Below are positions 1 to 5,038 of a stretch of 5,038 nucleotides of DNA, piece after piece. Where the stretch lies: contig SKYZ01000480.1 in the NCBI GenBank assembly GCA_007127625.1, positions 1 through 5,038 on the forward strand, in the 5' to 3' direction. The notes below the pieces were generated by a model. That model had not been told where the DNA came from. It did no database searches and worked only from the letters and a program-made list of their open reading frames with translations. Position 1 is the first letter of the stretch, and each line of letters opens with the position of its first letter. Origin of the DNA: Aquisalimonas sp. Its GTDB lineage: Bacteria > Pseudomonadota > Gammaproteobacteria > Nitrococcales > Aquisalimonadaceae. A program made the translations under genes and the position numbers.

Positions 1-1313
1 CGAGAGCCCACGCTGATGCCGTTGGCGTAGCGGGACATGTGTGCGTAAAGGGTGCGGTAGCGGTTGGCGTGTTCGATGATGATGGTCCGCCCGTAGCCGC
101 CTTTGCGGCCCCGATGAACCACGCGCCCGTTGCCCGCCGCCATGATGGGCGTGCCGGACGAGGCTGCGAAATCCGTGCCCAGGTGCGGTCGCCGCACGCC
201 GAGGACCGGATGCTTGCGGTTGGGATTGAAGTGGGAGCTGATCCGGGCACCTTCCACAGGGCGGCGGATGAATGCCTTGCGCAGGTTCTCGCCATCCGGA
301 CTGTAATAGCCCGTGGTGCCGTCCGGGTCCGTGTAGCGTACCGCGTCCATCTGACGCCCCCTGTTGACGTAGCGTGCGGCCAGAATCGGGCCATCCCGAA
401 CGTGTTCGTCATCGATGTAGTAGCTCTCGTACGCCACGGAGAACACGTCGCCCGAGCGCACGTCGCGATCGAAATCCACCTGCCACTCGAAAATGTGCAT
501 CAGGCGCATGATCTGGCCGTGGCTGAGTCCGGCATCCAGGCCCGCCACGAACAGCGAGCTGTTCACCGCACCGGAGGCGTGCTTGACCCGCGTTTCGATC
601 GCCCGGGATTCGATGCTCACCGCAAAATCGTCATCCTCGTCACGGCTGACCACCAGCGTGTCCGAGTCATCCAGGTCATAGCGAAGACCACGGAGCGAGT
701 CGTCCTCCACGTGGAAGTGGATCTCGTCGCCGGGGTAGATGCGCTGCAGCCGGGAGGTGCGGTCGTCGGTATTCACCAGTCGGTGGAGATCGCCGGCGCT
801 GAGCCCGGCCCGACTGAAGATTGCCGCCAGAGAATCGCCGGAGCGGACTTCGATGGTCTCCCATTCCGGCCCTTCATGGGGCTCCTCCGGTGCCGCGTCG
901 GCTTCCGGTGTGGTTTCCACCGGTTCCATGGAGGGTTCCGAACCGTTGGTTTCCCGCGTGTCGTCCGGCATTGCAGGGGCGCTGGCCAGGGGGGAGGTGT
1001 CTTCGGCGGGTGCCTCACTCTGCTGGCCAACGGGCTGCAGGTCATCCGTGCCTGTCCCCGCGCCGTTGCTTGCCCCGCGGCGGGCCACCATGTCACCGAC
1101 CCGGGTGCCGGGCAGCTGCAGCTCCGCGGAGGTCATCTCCTGCTGACCCGTGCGGGACTCGTCCGTGCCACCAGCGCCCAGCAGGCCGACGCCGATGAGG
1201 CTCAGGCCCAGGCCGCAGACCAGAACGGGAACGGGCCGGAGCCACCACCGCAGGCCGTGCGGCGGTTGCGGACGCGCACTATGCCAGTGATTCTGTTCGT
1301 GACCGTGCCCCAA
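1..1313 (-). CDS. mepM: M23 family murein endopeptidase, MepM/YebA (OapA-LysM) type, C-terminus cut by window edge
   Basis: Inner-membrane-anchored zinc peptidase predicted to cleave peptide crosslinks of peptidoglycan in the periplasm. The open frame gives 437 codons before the left edge. Visible in order: a His-rich cytoplasmic start; one hydrophobic segment at about residues 27-47 (signal anchor); a Gly/Ala/Pro/Glu-rich linker to about 150; a LysM/OapA-like segment (VRSGDSLAAIF, then RLQRIYPGDEI) at about 155-200; a Csd3/M23 N-terminal-like domain to about 350; then the M23 domain. That domain contains HLGTDFAA, whose H377 and D381 fit the metal-binding HxxxD, and LYAHMS with H425 of the usual HxH region. 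The GPHLHYEF-type end lies outside the window. The start is taken as TTG at 1313: it has a GAGGGGGG ribosome site six to nine bases upstream, and no ATG or GTG lies in frame between the upstream TGA and the membrane segment. The family is certain; the symbol is by similarity to E. coli MepM, and other OapA-M23 paralogues are possible. Confidence 0.9.
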   Translation of the reverse strand, partial: MGHGHEQNHWHSARPQPPHGLRWWLRPVPVLVCGLGLSLIGVGLLGAGGTDESRTGQQEMTSAELQLPGTRVGDMVARRGASNGAGTGTDDLQPVGQQSEAPAEDTSPLASAPAMPDDTRETNGSEPSMEPVETTPEADAAPEEPHEGPEWETIEVRSGDSLAAIFSRAGLSAGDLHRLVNTDDRTSRLQRIYPGDEIHFHVEDDSLRGLRYDLDDSDTLVVSRDEDDDFAVSIESRAIETRVKHASGAVNSSLFVAGLDAGLSHGQIMRLMHIFEWQVDFDRDVRSGDVFSVAYESYYIDDEHVRDGPILAARYVNRGRQMDAVRYTDPDGTTGYYSPDGENLRKAFIRRPVEGARISSHFNPNRKHPVLGVRRPHLGTDFAASSGTPIMAAGNGRVVHRGRKGGYGRTIIIEHANRYRTLYAHMSRYANGISVGS

Positions 1314-1550
1314 CGTCGCCCCCCTCGTGTGCGAACAGCGCGCGTACTCGCGCGTCAGACGGAGTCTCGTCGTTACCGTATAACAGCTATTTCAGAAACT
1401 CAAAAAGAATATTGCGCAAATGACTCATATTGTTGGCTTTTGGAGACATTTGCGGCGCCGTCGCCCGATTCGGGCGCCATCTGCCCGCACTCTCCCACGA
1501 CCGAACCCGTCCGGTCCGGGATCTCTGTCACGAAACTGTCGATGCGCCCG
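1314..1550. other. Intergenic gap between EVE gene and M23 peptidase gene
   Basis: No convincing coding sequence is seen on either strand. The part at about 1375-1440 is strikingly AT-rich against its GC-rich surroundings and holds the candidate promoter. The part at about 1441-1550 contains short inverted repeats, for example CGCCCG-ATT-CGGGCG at 1462-1476, without a T-run on either side. I cannot name a terminator for the EVE gene here. Confidence 0.5.
1377..1403 (-). promoter_or_regulatory. Candidate sigma-70 promoter (extended -10) for the M23 peptidase gene
   Basis: On the minus strand, TGtTATACG at 1385-1377 fits an extended -10 element. TTGAGT at 1403-1398 is a possible -35 with a short 15-base spacer. 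The segment lies in the only AT-rich stretch of the gap and would leave a 5' leader of about 57 bases before the TTG start. This is pattern matching only. Confidence 0.4.
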
Positions 1551-2009
1551 CTACTCGAGGGAGAGGATGAACTGCCACTGCTCCGGAGTCACCGGCATGA
1601 CCGACAGCCGATTGCCCTTGCGTACCAGCGGCATGTCGGAGATCTCCGGGCGCTCCTTGAGTTCCGTCAGGCTGATGGTGCGTTCGAGCTTGCGTACGAA
1701 GCGCAGGTCCACCATGAACCAGCGCGGCTTCTCCGGGTCGCTCTTCGGGTCGTAGTGCGGATCCTCGGGGTCGAACGCCGTGTGGTCCGGGTAGCCCTCC
1801 CGGACCACCTCGGCGATACCGACGATGCCCGGGGTCCTGGTGTTGGAGTGATAGAAGAACACCTGGTCGCCCCGGCGCATCTGGTCGCGCATCATGTTGC
1901 GCGCCTGATAGTTGCGTACACCGTCCCAGTGGTCCGTCTGGTCCTGCGCGGCGGCAAGATCGTCAATTCCGAACACGTCCGGCTCGGATTTCATCAGCCA
2001 GTACTGCAT
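1551..2009 (-). CDS. EVE domain-containing protein (thymocyte nuclear protein 1-like)
   Basis: A 152-residue protein made entirely of one EVE domain, the PUA-like fold shared with human THYN1. Family hallmarks are clear: YWLMKSEPD at residues 3-11, WDGVRNYQARN at 28-38, GDQVFFYHSN at 47-56, and PGIVGIAEV at 60-68, followed by a GYPDHTAFDP segment and DPKS. EVE domains are thought to bind modified bases in DNA or RNA, as with 5-methylcytosine derivatives for THYN1. The role of the stand-alone bacterial form is not established. It is predicted cytoplasmic. ATG at 2009 is preceded by GGAG eight bases upstream, and the conserved YWLMKSEPD lies right at the N-terminus, so the start is well supported. 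It sits about 90 bases downstream of ssrS on the same strand and could be read from the ssrS or zapA transcript. In many gammaproteobacteria a folate cyclo-ligase gene lies between the two; here there is none. Confidence 0.93.
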   Translation of the reverse strand: MQYWLMKSEPDVFGIDDLAAAQDQTDHWDGVRNYQARNMMRDQMRRGDQVFFYHSNTRTPGIVGIAEVVREGYPDHTAFDPEDPHYDPKSDPEKPRWFMVDLRFVRKLERTISLTELKERPEISDMPLVRKGNRLSVMPVTPEQWQFILSLE

Positions 2010-2052
2010 GGCCCAAGCTCCGGAGCATCACCATCAATGAAACGGGTCTCCC

Positions 2053-2078
2053 GGTGCATCGCCGGAGCCGGCGTGCAT
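2053..2078 (-). repeat. Inverted repeat (hairpin) between ssrS and the EVE gene
   Basis: TGCA (2055-2058) and CGCCGG (2060-2065) are mirrored by CCGGCG (2068-2073) and TGCA (2074-2077), with one unpaired base at 2059 and a tiny AG centre. In RNA of the minus strand this would be a strong GC-rich stem. Immediately downstream on that strand, CGGG-AGA-CCCG followed by TTT (2053-2040) forms a small second stem. Together they could be a weak terminator, attenuator or processing site for 6S RNA, but there is no long T-run. Confidence 0.45.
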
Positions 2079-2100
2079 CCCGAAAGCCCAACAATAAGGA

Positions 2101-2300
2101 GAGGGCATCCCCCGCCTGCGCCGCGCGGTGTCGCCCCTTGAACCCTGAGGTTCAGGTGGGGAGGACGAGCGATGCCATAGGCTTTCCGCACAGGGGCGGA
2201 CATGCACACCGGCTCATCGCCACGTCAGTTCCCCTGGCGATTCAATTGAGGGTCAAGGAATAGCTGTGACCGCTATCGAACGCCGCAGGGGATGCCCGCA
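2101..2300 (-). ncRNA. ssrS: 6S RNA
   Basis: 6S RNA mimics an open promoter and binds sigma-70 RNA polymerase holoenzyme, lowering transcription from many promoters in stationary phase. On the minus strand the ends form a perfect 10-bp closing stem: GGGCATCCCC (2297-2288) with GGGGATGCCC (2112-2103). It is extended by TGCG (2287-2284) with CGCA (2120-2117) across a bulge. An apical hairpin TCCGC/GCGGA (2200-2185) is followed by AAAGCCT, matching the E. coli region that ends in GAAGCCT. The 3' half holds CACCTGAACC and GGGTTCAAGG (about 2158-2136), very close to the E. coli hairpin sequence. The location directly downstream of zapA is the known gammaproteobacterial position. Length is about 200 bases against 183 in E. 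coli. Exact ends are estimated from the stem and may be off by several bases. Confidence 0.9.
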
Positions 2301-2303
2301 TCC

Positions 2304-2332
2304 ATAGTGGGGGCATCGCCGTCCGACTGCAA
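2304..2332 (-). promoter_or_regulatory. Candidate promoter of ssrS
   Basis: On the minus strand, TTGCAG (2332-2327) and CACTAT (2309-2304) are separated by 17 bases. Initiation about seven bases further on would fall at the predicted 5' end of 6S RNA, near 2297. Each hexamer matches consensus at only three positions, so the support is mainly correct spacing and placement. Transcription from zapA with processing is an alternative. Confidence 0.35.
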
Positions 2333-2366
2333 GGGAATATGGGCCCGGCGCCGTGGCGGGTGGCGG

Positions 2367-2666
2367 TCAGGAGTCCGGCAGGATCTGGCCGATGCGCTCC
2401 TCCATGGCGCGCACGCGGTCCTCCACCAGCTTCGCGGTTTCCTTCTGGTCGTCCCGTGTCTGCAACAGTTCGTGCGTGAGGTTCAGCGCCGCCATCACTG
2501 CCACCCGGTCCGGCCCGTGCACCTTGCCGCTGTCACGTACTTCGCGCATGCGCTTGTCCAGCAGATGGGCAGAGTTGAGCAGGCCGTCCTTCTCATCCGG
2601 CGGGCAGGCCACCATGTACTCCTTGTCCAGGATCATTACGCGGACCGGTTCCATGCCATCGCGCAT
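2367..2666 (-). CDS. zapA: Cell division protein ZapA
   Basis: A cytoplasmic FtsZ-binding protein that bundles FtsZ protofilaments and stabilises the Z ring at midcell. The 99 residues fit the family length. The N-terminal globular part carries VRVMILDKEYMVACPPDE (about residues 8-25). This is followed by LLNSAHLLDKRMREVR and GKVHGPDRVAVMAALN (about 48-63), the most conserved ZapA stretch. The remainder (about 64-95) is a helical coiled-coil tail for dimerisation and tetramerisation. ATG at 2666 lies one base after the stop of the upstream coiled-coil gene, with GGAG ten bases upstream inside that gene, so the two are probably translationally coupled. A second in-frame ATG four codons on is possible but has no clear ribosome site. 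The 6S RNA gene follows on the same strand, as in E. coli. Confidence 0.95.
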   Translation of the reverse strand: MRDGMEPVRVMILDKEYMVACPPDEKDGLLNSAHLLDKRMREVRDSGKVHGPDRVAVMAALNLTHELLQTRDDQKETAKLVEDRVRAMEERIGQILPDS

Positions 2667-2667
2667 G

Positions 2668-2895
2668 TCAGTGGTGCTCCATGGCCTTGAGGCGGCTGAT
2701 CATCGACTCGATCTTGGAACGCGCCATCTCGTTCTTCTCCAGCAGGCTGGCGCGCTCGGCATTGAGGGAGTCCTGGGACTGGCGCAGCACCCGGTTCTCC
2801 TCCTCCAGCCGGGCACAGTAGCGCACCAGTGCCTCCACCTGCCGGTCGAGGCGGTCCAGCTCCCTGCGCAATGCCCTGGGCGACATTTCGCTCAT
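2668..2895 (-). CDS. Small coiled-coil protein, TIGR02449 family (ZapB-like)
   Basis: A 75-residue, highly charged protein predicted to be one continuous coiled coil from about residue 8 to 72. Runs such as LRRELDRLDRQVEALVRYC and ARLEEENRVLRQS place Leu, Val and Ala at heptad positions. It resembles the short proteins found immediately upstream of zapA in Pseudomonas and related gammaproteobacteria, which are ZapB-like in size and build. A role beside ZapA at the Z ring is inferred from neighbourhood and not proven. ATG at 2895 is preceded by AAGGA about seven bases upstream. The stop is separated by one base from the zapA start, so the pair forms an operon. Coiled-coil sequences resemble one another by composition alone, so orthology with E. 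coli zapB should not be assumed. Confidence 0.85.
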   Translation of the reverse strand: MSEMSPRALRRELDRLDRQVEALVRYCARLEEENRVLRQSQDSLNAERASLLEKNEMARSKIESMISRLKAMEHH

Positions 2896-2983
2896 GCCTG
2901 CATCCTTCCCGGTGTCGACGCGGTCCCGCGAATCTGCATGATAGGATAGCGATTTTGCCCCGAATTGAACACGGCGGAGCCCA
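2896..2983. promoter_or_regulatory. Divergent promoter region between zapA and pepP operons
   Basis: This 88-base gap separates two outward-facing transcription units, so at least one promoter in each direction is expected. The AT-richer core at about 2935-2966 contains, on the minus strand, CTATCCTATCAT. Its TATCCT or TATCAT could be a -10 for the zapA side. On the plus strand, TAGGAT at 2942-2947 is a weak -10 candidate for ygfB. No good -35 hexamer with correct spacing is visible in either direction. Assignment of exact elements is uncertain. Confidence 0.4.
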
Positions 2984-3574
2984 ATGACCCAGTCACTGCC
3001 CGATCACGACGCGCTGGAAACCGCGCTGGCCGAGGTGGACGCCGAGATCGGCGCCGCCGAAGCGCAGGGCCTGCTGGCCGGCATGCTCAGTGCCGCAGGC
3101 GAGGTGGAGGCGGCCCGGTGGATTGCGCAGGTGCTTGCGGGCACCGAGCCGAAGGGGGACGCTGCCCGGCGTTGCCTGGAAGCGCTGGCCGCGGTGTACG
3201 GGGCGACCCACAGGGGCATGGATGACAGCAATCTGGAGTTCCAGTTGCTGGTGCCCGATGATGGCGAGCCGGTCGGCCGGCGGGCCGAGGCCCTGGGTGC
3301 CTGGGCCCACGGATTCATCTATGGGTTGGGTGTGGCAGGTATCGCCGACGAGAGCAAGCTGCCCAAGGAGGTCAGCGAGATCATCGGCCACCTGGGTGAG
3401 GTGAGCCACGCCGCCAGCGACGACAGCGGTGACGACGACGAAGCCGCCTACGCCGAACTGCTGGAGTTCGTCCGCACCGCTGCGCTGCTGGTTCGCGAGC
3501 ACCTGCAACCGCGGCGACGTGACAGGCCGGTGCCGGTGCCGGACGGTCAGCAGGGCAGTCAGCGAACTCACTGA
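2984..3574 (+). CDS. ygfB: UPF0149 family protein YgfB
   Basis: A 196-residue cytoplasmic protein of the UPF0149 (YgfB/YecA-like) family, close to the 192 residues of E. coli YgfB. The family core is visible: AEAQGLLAGML near residues 25-37, LEFQLLVPDD near 84-93, WAHGFIYGLG at 107-116 and the helix ELLEFVRTAALLVREHL near 157-175. An acidic stretch at 146-153 (DDSGDDDE) lies between them. The biochemical activity is not established. In Pseudomonas aeruginosa YgfB is reported to influence beta-lactam resistance by damping expression of an amidase gene, but whether that applies here is unknown. ATG at 2984 follows GGAG at a short spacing of four bases. The last 20 or so residues are basic and Pro/Gln-rich and not typical of the family core. 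The stop abuts the pepP start, indicating an operon. Confidence 0.92.
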   Translation: MTQSLPDHDALETALAEVDAEIGAAEAQGLLAGMLSAAGEVEAARWIAQVLAGTEPKGDAARRCLEALAAVYGATHRGMDDSNLEFQLLVPDDGEPVGRRAEALGAWAHGFIYGLGVAGIADESKLPKEVSEIIGHLGEVSHAASDDSGDDDEAAYAELLEFVRTAALLVREHLQPRRRDRPVPVPDGQQGSQRTH

Positions 3575-4909
3575 ATGACAATCTCCGGGATGACCCGCCT
3601 TATGGACCAGCAGGAGTACACCCGCCGGCGCCGGGAACTGATGAACCTGATGGGAGAGAACGCGGTGGCCGTCCTGGCCGCCGCGCCCGAGCGCCCGCGC
3701 AACCGCGACGTCGAGCACCCCTATCGCCAGGACAGCGACTTCCACTACCTCACCGGCTTCCCTGAGCCGGAAGCGGTGCTGGTGCTGATCCCGGGCCGCG
3801 AGCAGGGCGAGACCATCCTGTTCTGCCGGGAGCGTGATCCCGACAAAGAGGTCTGGGACGGGCCCCGGGCGGGCCAGGACGGTGCCTGCGAGCGCTACGG
3901 CGCCGACGACGCATTCCCCGTGGACGATATCGACGACATCCTGCCGGGCATGCTCGAAGGCAAGGACCGGCTCTACTGCACCATGGGCCTGAATCCGGAT
4001 TTCGATCAGGCCATCCTCGGCTGGGTGAACCAGGTGCGCACCCGGGCCCGCTCAGGAGCGCGGGCCCCGGGGGAGTTCGTTGCCCTGGAACATCCGCTCC
4101 ACGAGATGCGCCTGATCAAGAGCCTGGCGGAACTGGAACAGATGCGCGCCGCGGCGCAGGTCTCCGCCGAGGCCCACCGGCGCGCCATGGGGGTCTGCCA
4201 CCCGGGTATGCCGGAGTACGCCCTGGAGGCGGAGTTCCAGTATGTCTTCCGCCGCAACAACGGCTGGCAGGCCTACCCGCCCATCGTCGGCGGTGGCCGT
4301 AACGGCTGCATCCTGCACTACATCGACAACAGTGCCACGCTTCAGGACGGCGATCTGGTGCTCATCGATGCCGGTGTGGAAATCGACTGCTACGCCTCGG
4401 ACATCACCCGTACGTTCCCGGTGAACGGTCGCTTCAGCGCCGAGCAACGCGCCGTCTACGAGATCGTGCTGGCTGCCCAGGAAGCCGCCATCGCCGCGGT
4501 GCGGCCGGGCAATCACTGGAATATGCCCCACGAGGCGGCCCTGCGGGTGCTGGTCCAGGGGCTGATGGACCTGGGGCTGCTGCAGGGCGAAGTGGACGCA
4601 CTCATCGAGGACGAGGCCTATCGCCCCTTCTTCATGCACCGCACCGGCCACTGGCTGGGGATGGACGTCCACGACGTGGGTGACTACCGCATCGACGGTG
4701 AATGGCGGCTGCTGGAGCCCGGCATGGTGCTGACCATCGAGCCGGGTCTCTATATCGCCGACAGCATCCCCGAGGTGGACCCCCGCTGGCGCAACATCGG
4801 CGTGCGCATCGAGGACGACGTGGCCGTGACCGCCGACGGCCAGGACATCCTCAGTGCCGGCGTGCCGAAGACCGTGGCCGAGATCGAGGCGGCCATGGCG
4901 GGGGATTGA
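3575..4909 (+). CDS. pepP: Xaa-Pro aminopeptidase (aminopeptidase P II)
   Basis: A cytoplasmic dimanganese enzyme that removes an N-terminal residue preceding proline. The 444 residues match the family (E. coli PepP about 440). The N-terminal creatinase-like domain shows YRQDSDFHYLTGFPEPEAVL near residues 50-68. The C-terminal pita-bread domain keeps all five metal ligands by motif: D265 in LIDAG, D276 in SDITRTF, H359 in RTGHWLG, E389 in TIEPGLY and E413 in RIEDD. It also keeps H366 in DVHDVG, matching the E. coli catalytic spacing. The first ATG (3575) directly follows the ygfB stop, suggesting translational coupling. However, MDQQEYTRRRREL, beginning at 3602, aligns with the usual PepP N-terminus, and none of the ATGs at 3575, 3590 and 3602 has a strong ribosome site. 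The start may therefore be nine codons later. Confidence 0.96.
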   Translation: MTISGMTRLMDQQEYTRRRRELMNLMGENAVAVLAAAPERPRNRDVEHPYRQDSDFHYLTGFPEPEAVLVLIPGREQGETILFCRERDPDKEVWDGPRAGQDGACERYGADDAFPVDDIDDILPGMLEGKDRLYCTMGLNPDFDQAILGWVNQVRTRARSGARAPGEFVALEHPLHEMRLIKSLAELEQMRAAAQVSAEAHRRAMGVCHPGMPEYALEAEFQYVFRRNNGWQAYPPIVGGGRNGCILHYIDNSATLQDGDLVLIDAGVEIDCYASDITRTFPVNGRFSAEQRAVYEIVLAAQEAAIAAVRPGNHWNMPHEAALRVLVQGLMDLGLLQGEVDALIEDEAYRPFFMHRTGHWLGMDVHDVGDYRIDGEWRLLEPGMVLTIEPGLYIADSIPEVDPRWRNIGVRIEDDVAVTADGQDILSAGVPKTVAEIEAAMAGD

Positions 4910-4911
4910 GC

Positions 4912-5038
4912 GTGGCGGCCACCGACACCGCGGACGTGGTCATTGCCGGCGGCGGCCTGGTGGGCGCCAGCCTGGCCGTTGCGCTTGCCCCCAGCGGGCT
5001 GACCCTGCGCGTGATCGATCCGGTGACCGCCGACGCGC
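4912..5038 (+). CDS. ubiH: UbiH/UbiF-type FAD-dependent monooxygenase, N-terminal fragment (cut by window edge)
   Basis: Only the first 42 codons are present. They contain a beta-strand and the nucleotide-binding motif VVIAGGGLVGASLAVAL (GxGxxG, about residues 9-25), followed by LRVIDP. This is the start of a Rossmann fold for FAD as found in the ubiquinone-biosynthesis hydroxylases UbiH, UbiF and UbiI. GTG at 4912 is preceded by GGGGGA six bases upstream and lies two bases after the pepP stop. The symbol ubiH rests on the pepP-ubiH order conserved in E. coli and Pseudomonas. The fragment alone cannot separate UbiH from its paralogues. Confidence 0.8.
   Translation, partial: MAATDTADVVIAGGGLVGASLAVALAPSGLTLRVIDPVTADA

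Noticed and set aside
1454..1478. GC-rich inverted repeats considered as a terminator for the EVE gene
   Set aside because: The stems are short (6 bp) and no T-run follows on the minus strand, so intrinsic termination is not supported.
1551..2009. EVE protein as part of a modification-dependent defence system
   Set aside because: It is a stand-alone EVE domain with no nuclease, helicase or methylase beside it, in a conserved housekeeping neighbourhood.
39..2141. 700-codon plus-strand open frame across the left part of the window
   Set aside because: It runs antisense through both the M23 peptidase and the EVE gene, as well as the gap between them. Its translation is His/Arg/Val/Ala-rich with no recognisable domain. 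It is an open frame produced by GC-rich codon use on the opposite strand.
2298..2303. GGATGC-GG-GCATCC inverted repeat at the 6S 5' end (2303-2290) as a regulatory hairpin
   Set aside because: Its left half would lie upstream of the expected transcription start, and its right half is already used in the 6S closing stem.
2353..2949. 198-codon plus-strand open frame opposite zapA and the coiled-coil gene
   Set aside because: The minus-strand proteins here are unmistakable by motif and coiled-coil pattern; the plus-strand translation is Ser/Arg-rich with no domain.
2993..3745. 250-codon minus-strand open frame opposite ygfB and the start of pepP
   Set aside because: It lies antisense to two clearly recognisable genes, shows no family motif and has the composition of a GC-driven shadow frame.
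4052..4672. 206-codon minus-strand open frame inside pepP
   Set aside because: It is antisense to the catalytic domain of pepP, where every metal ligand is conserved on the plus strand.

Overview
The window is high-GC bacterial DNA carrying a conserved gammaproteobacterial housekeeping neighbourhood. The run UPF0149 (ygfB) - pepP - ubiH, divergent from a ZapB-like coiled-coil gene - zapA - 6S RNA, is the arrangement known from Pseudomonas and relatives. GC richness and acidic proteins would fit an Ectothiorhodospiraceae-like or other halophilic or alkaliphilic gammaproteobacterium, but that assignment is inference only.

Layout. Positions 1-1313 (minus) hold most of a membrane-anchored LysM/OapA-M23 murein endopeptidase of the MepM/YebA type, cut by the left edge before its last catalytic histidine. 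Positions 1314-1550 are a gene-free gap with an AT-rich promoter-like segment for that peptidase. Positions 1551-2009 (minus) encode an EVE-domain protein. About 2101-2300 (minus) is the 6S RNA gene ssrS, which has no ORF and was recognised by its closing stem and the conserved 3' half. Positions 2367-2666 and 2668-2895 (minus) are zapA and a small coiled-coil TIGR02449-type gene. An 88-base divergent gap (2896-2983) follows. On the plus strand come ygfB (2984-3574), pepP (3575-4909) and the first 42 codons of a UbiH/UbiF-type FAD monooxygenase (from 4912), cut by the right edge.

How they work together. The left-going set concerns growth and division: ZapA and its coiled-coil neighbour act on the FtsZ ring, 6S RNA damps sigma-70 transcription in stationary phase, and the M23 enzyme opens peptidoglycan crosslinks. 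The right-going set is a tight probable operon (start codon abutting the previous stop, then a 2-base gap) joining a UPF0149 protein, proline aminopeptidase P and ubiquinone biosynthesis.

I do not see an undescribed system. The points most worth a second look are the 6S RNA gene, the apparent absence of the 5-formyltetrahydrofolate cyclo-ligase gene (ygfA/fau) that usually follows ssrS, a hairpin between ssrS and the EVE gene, and the TTG start of the peptidase.
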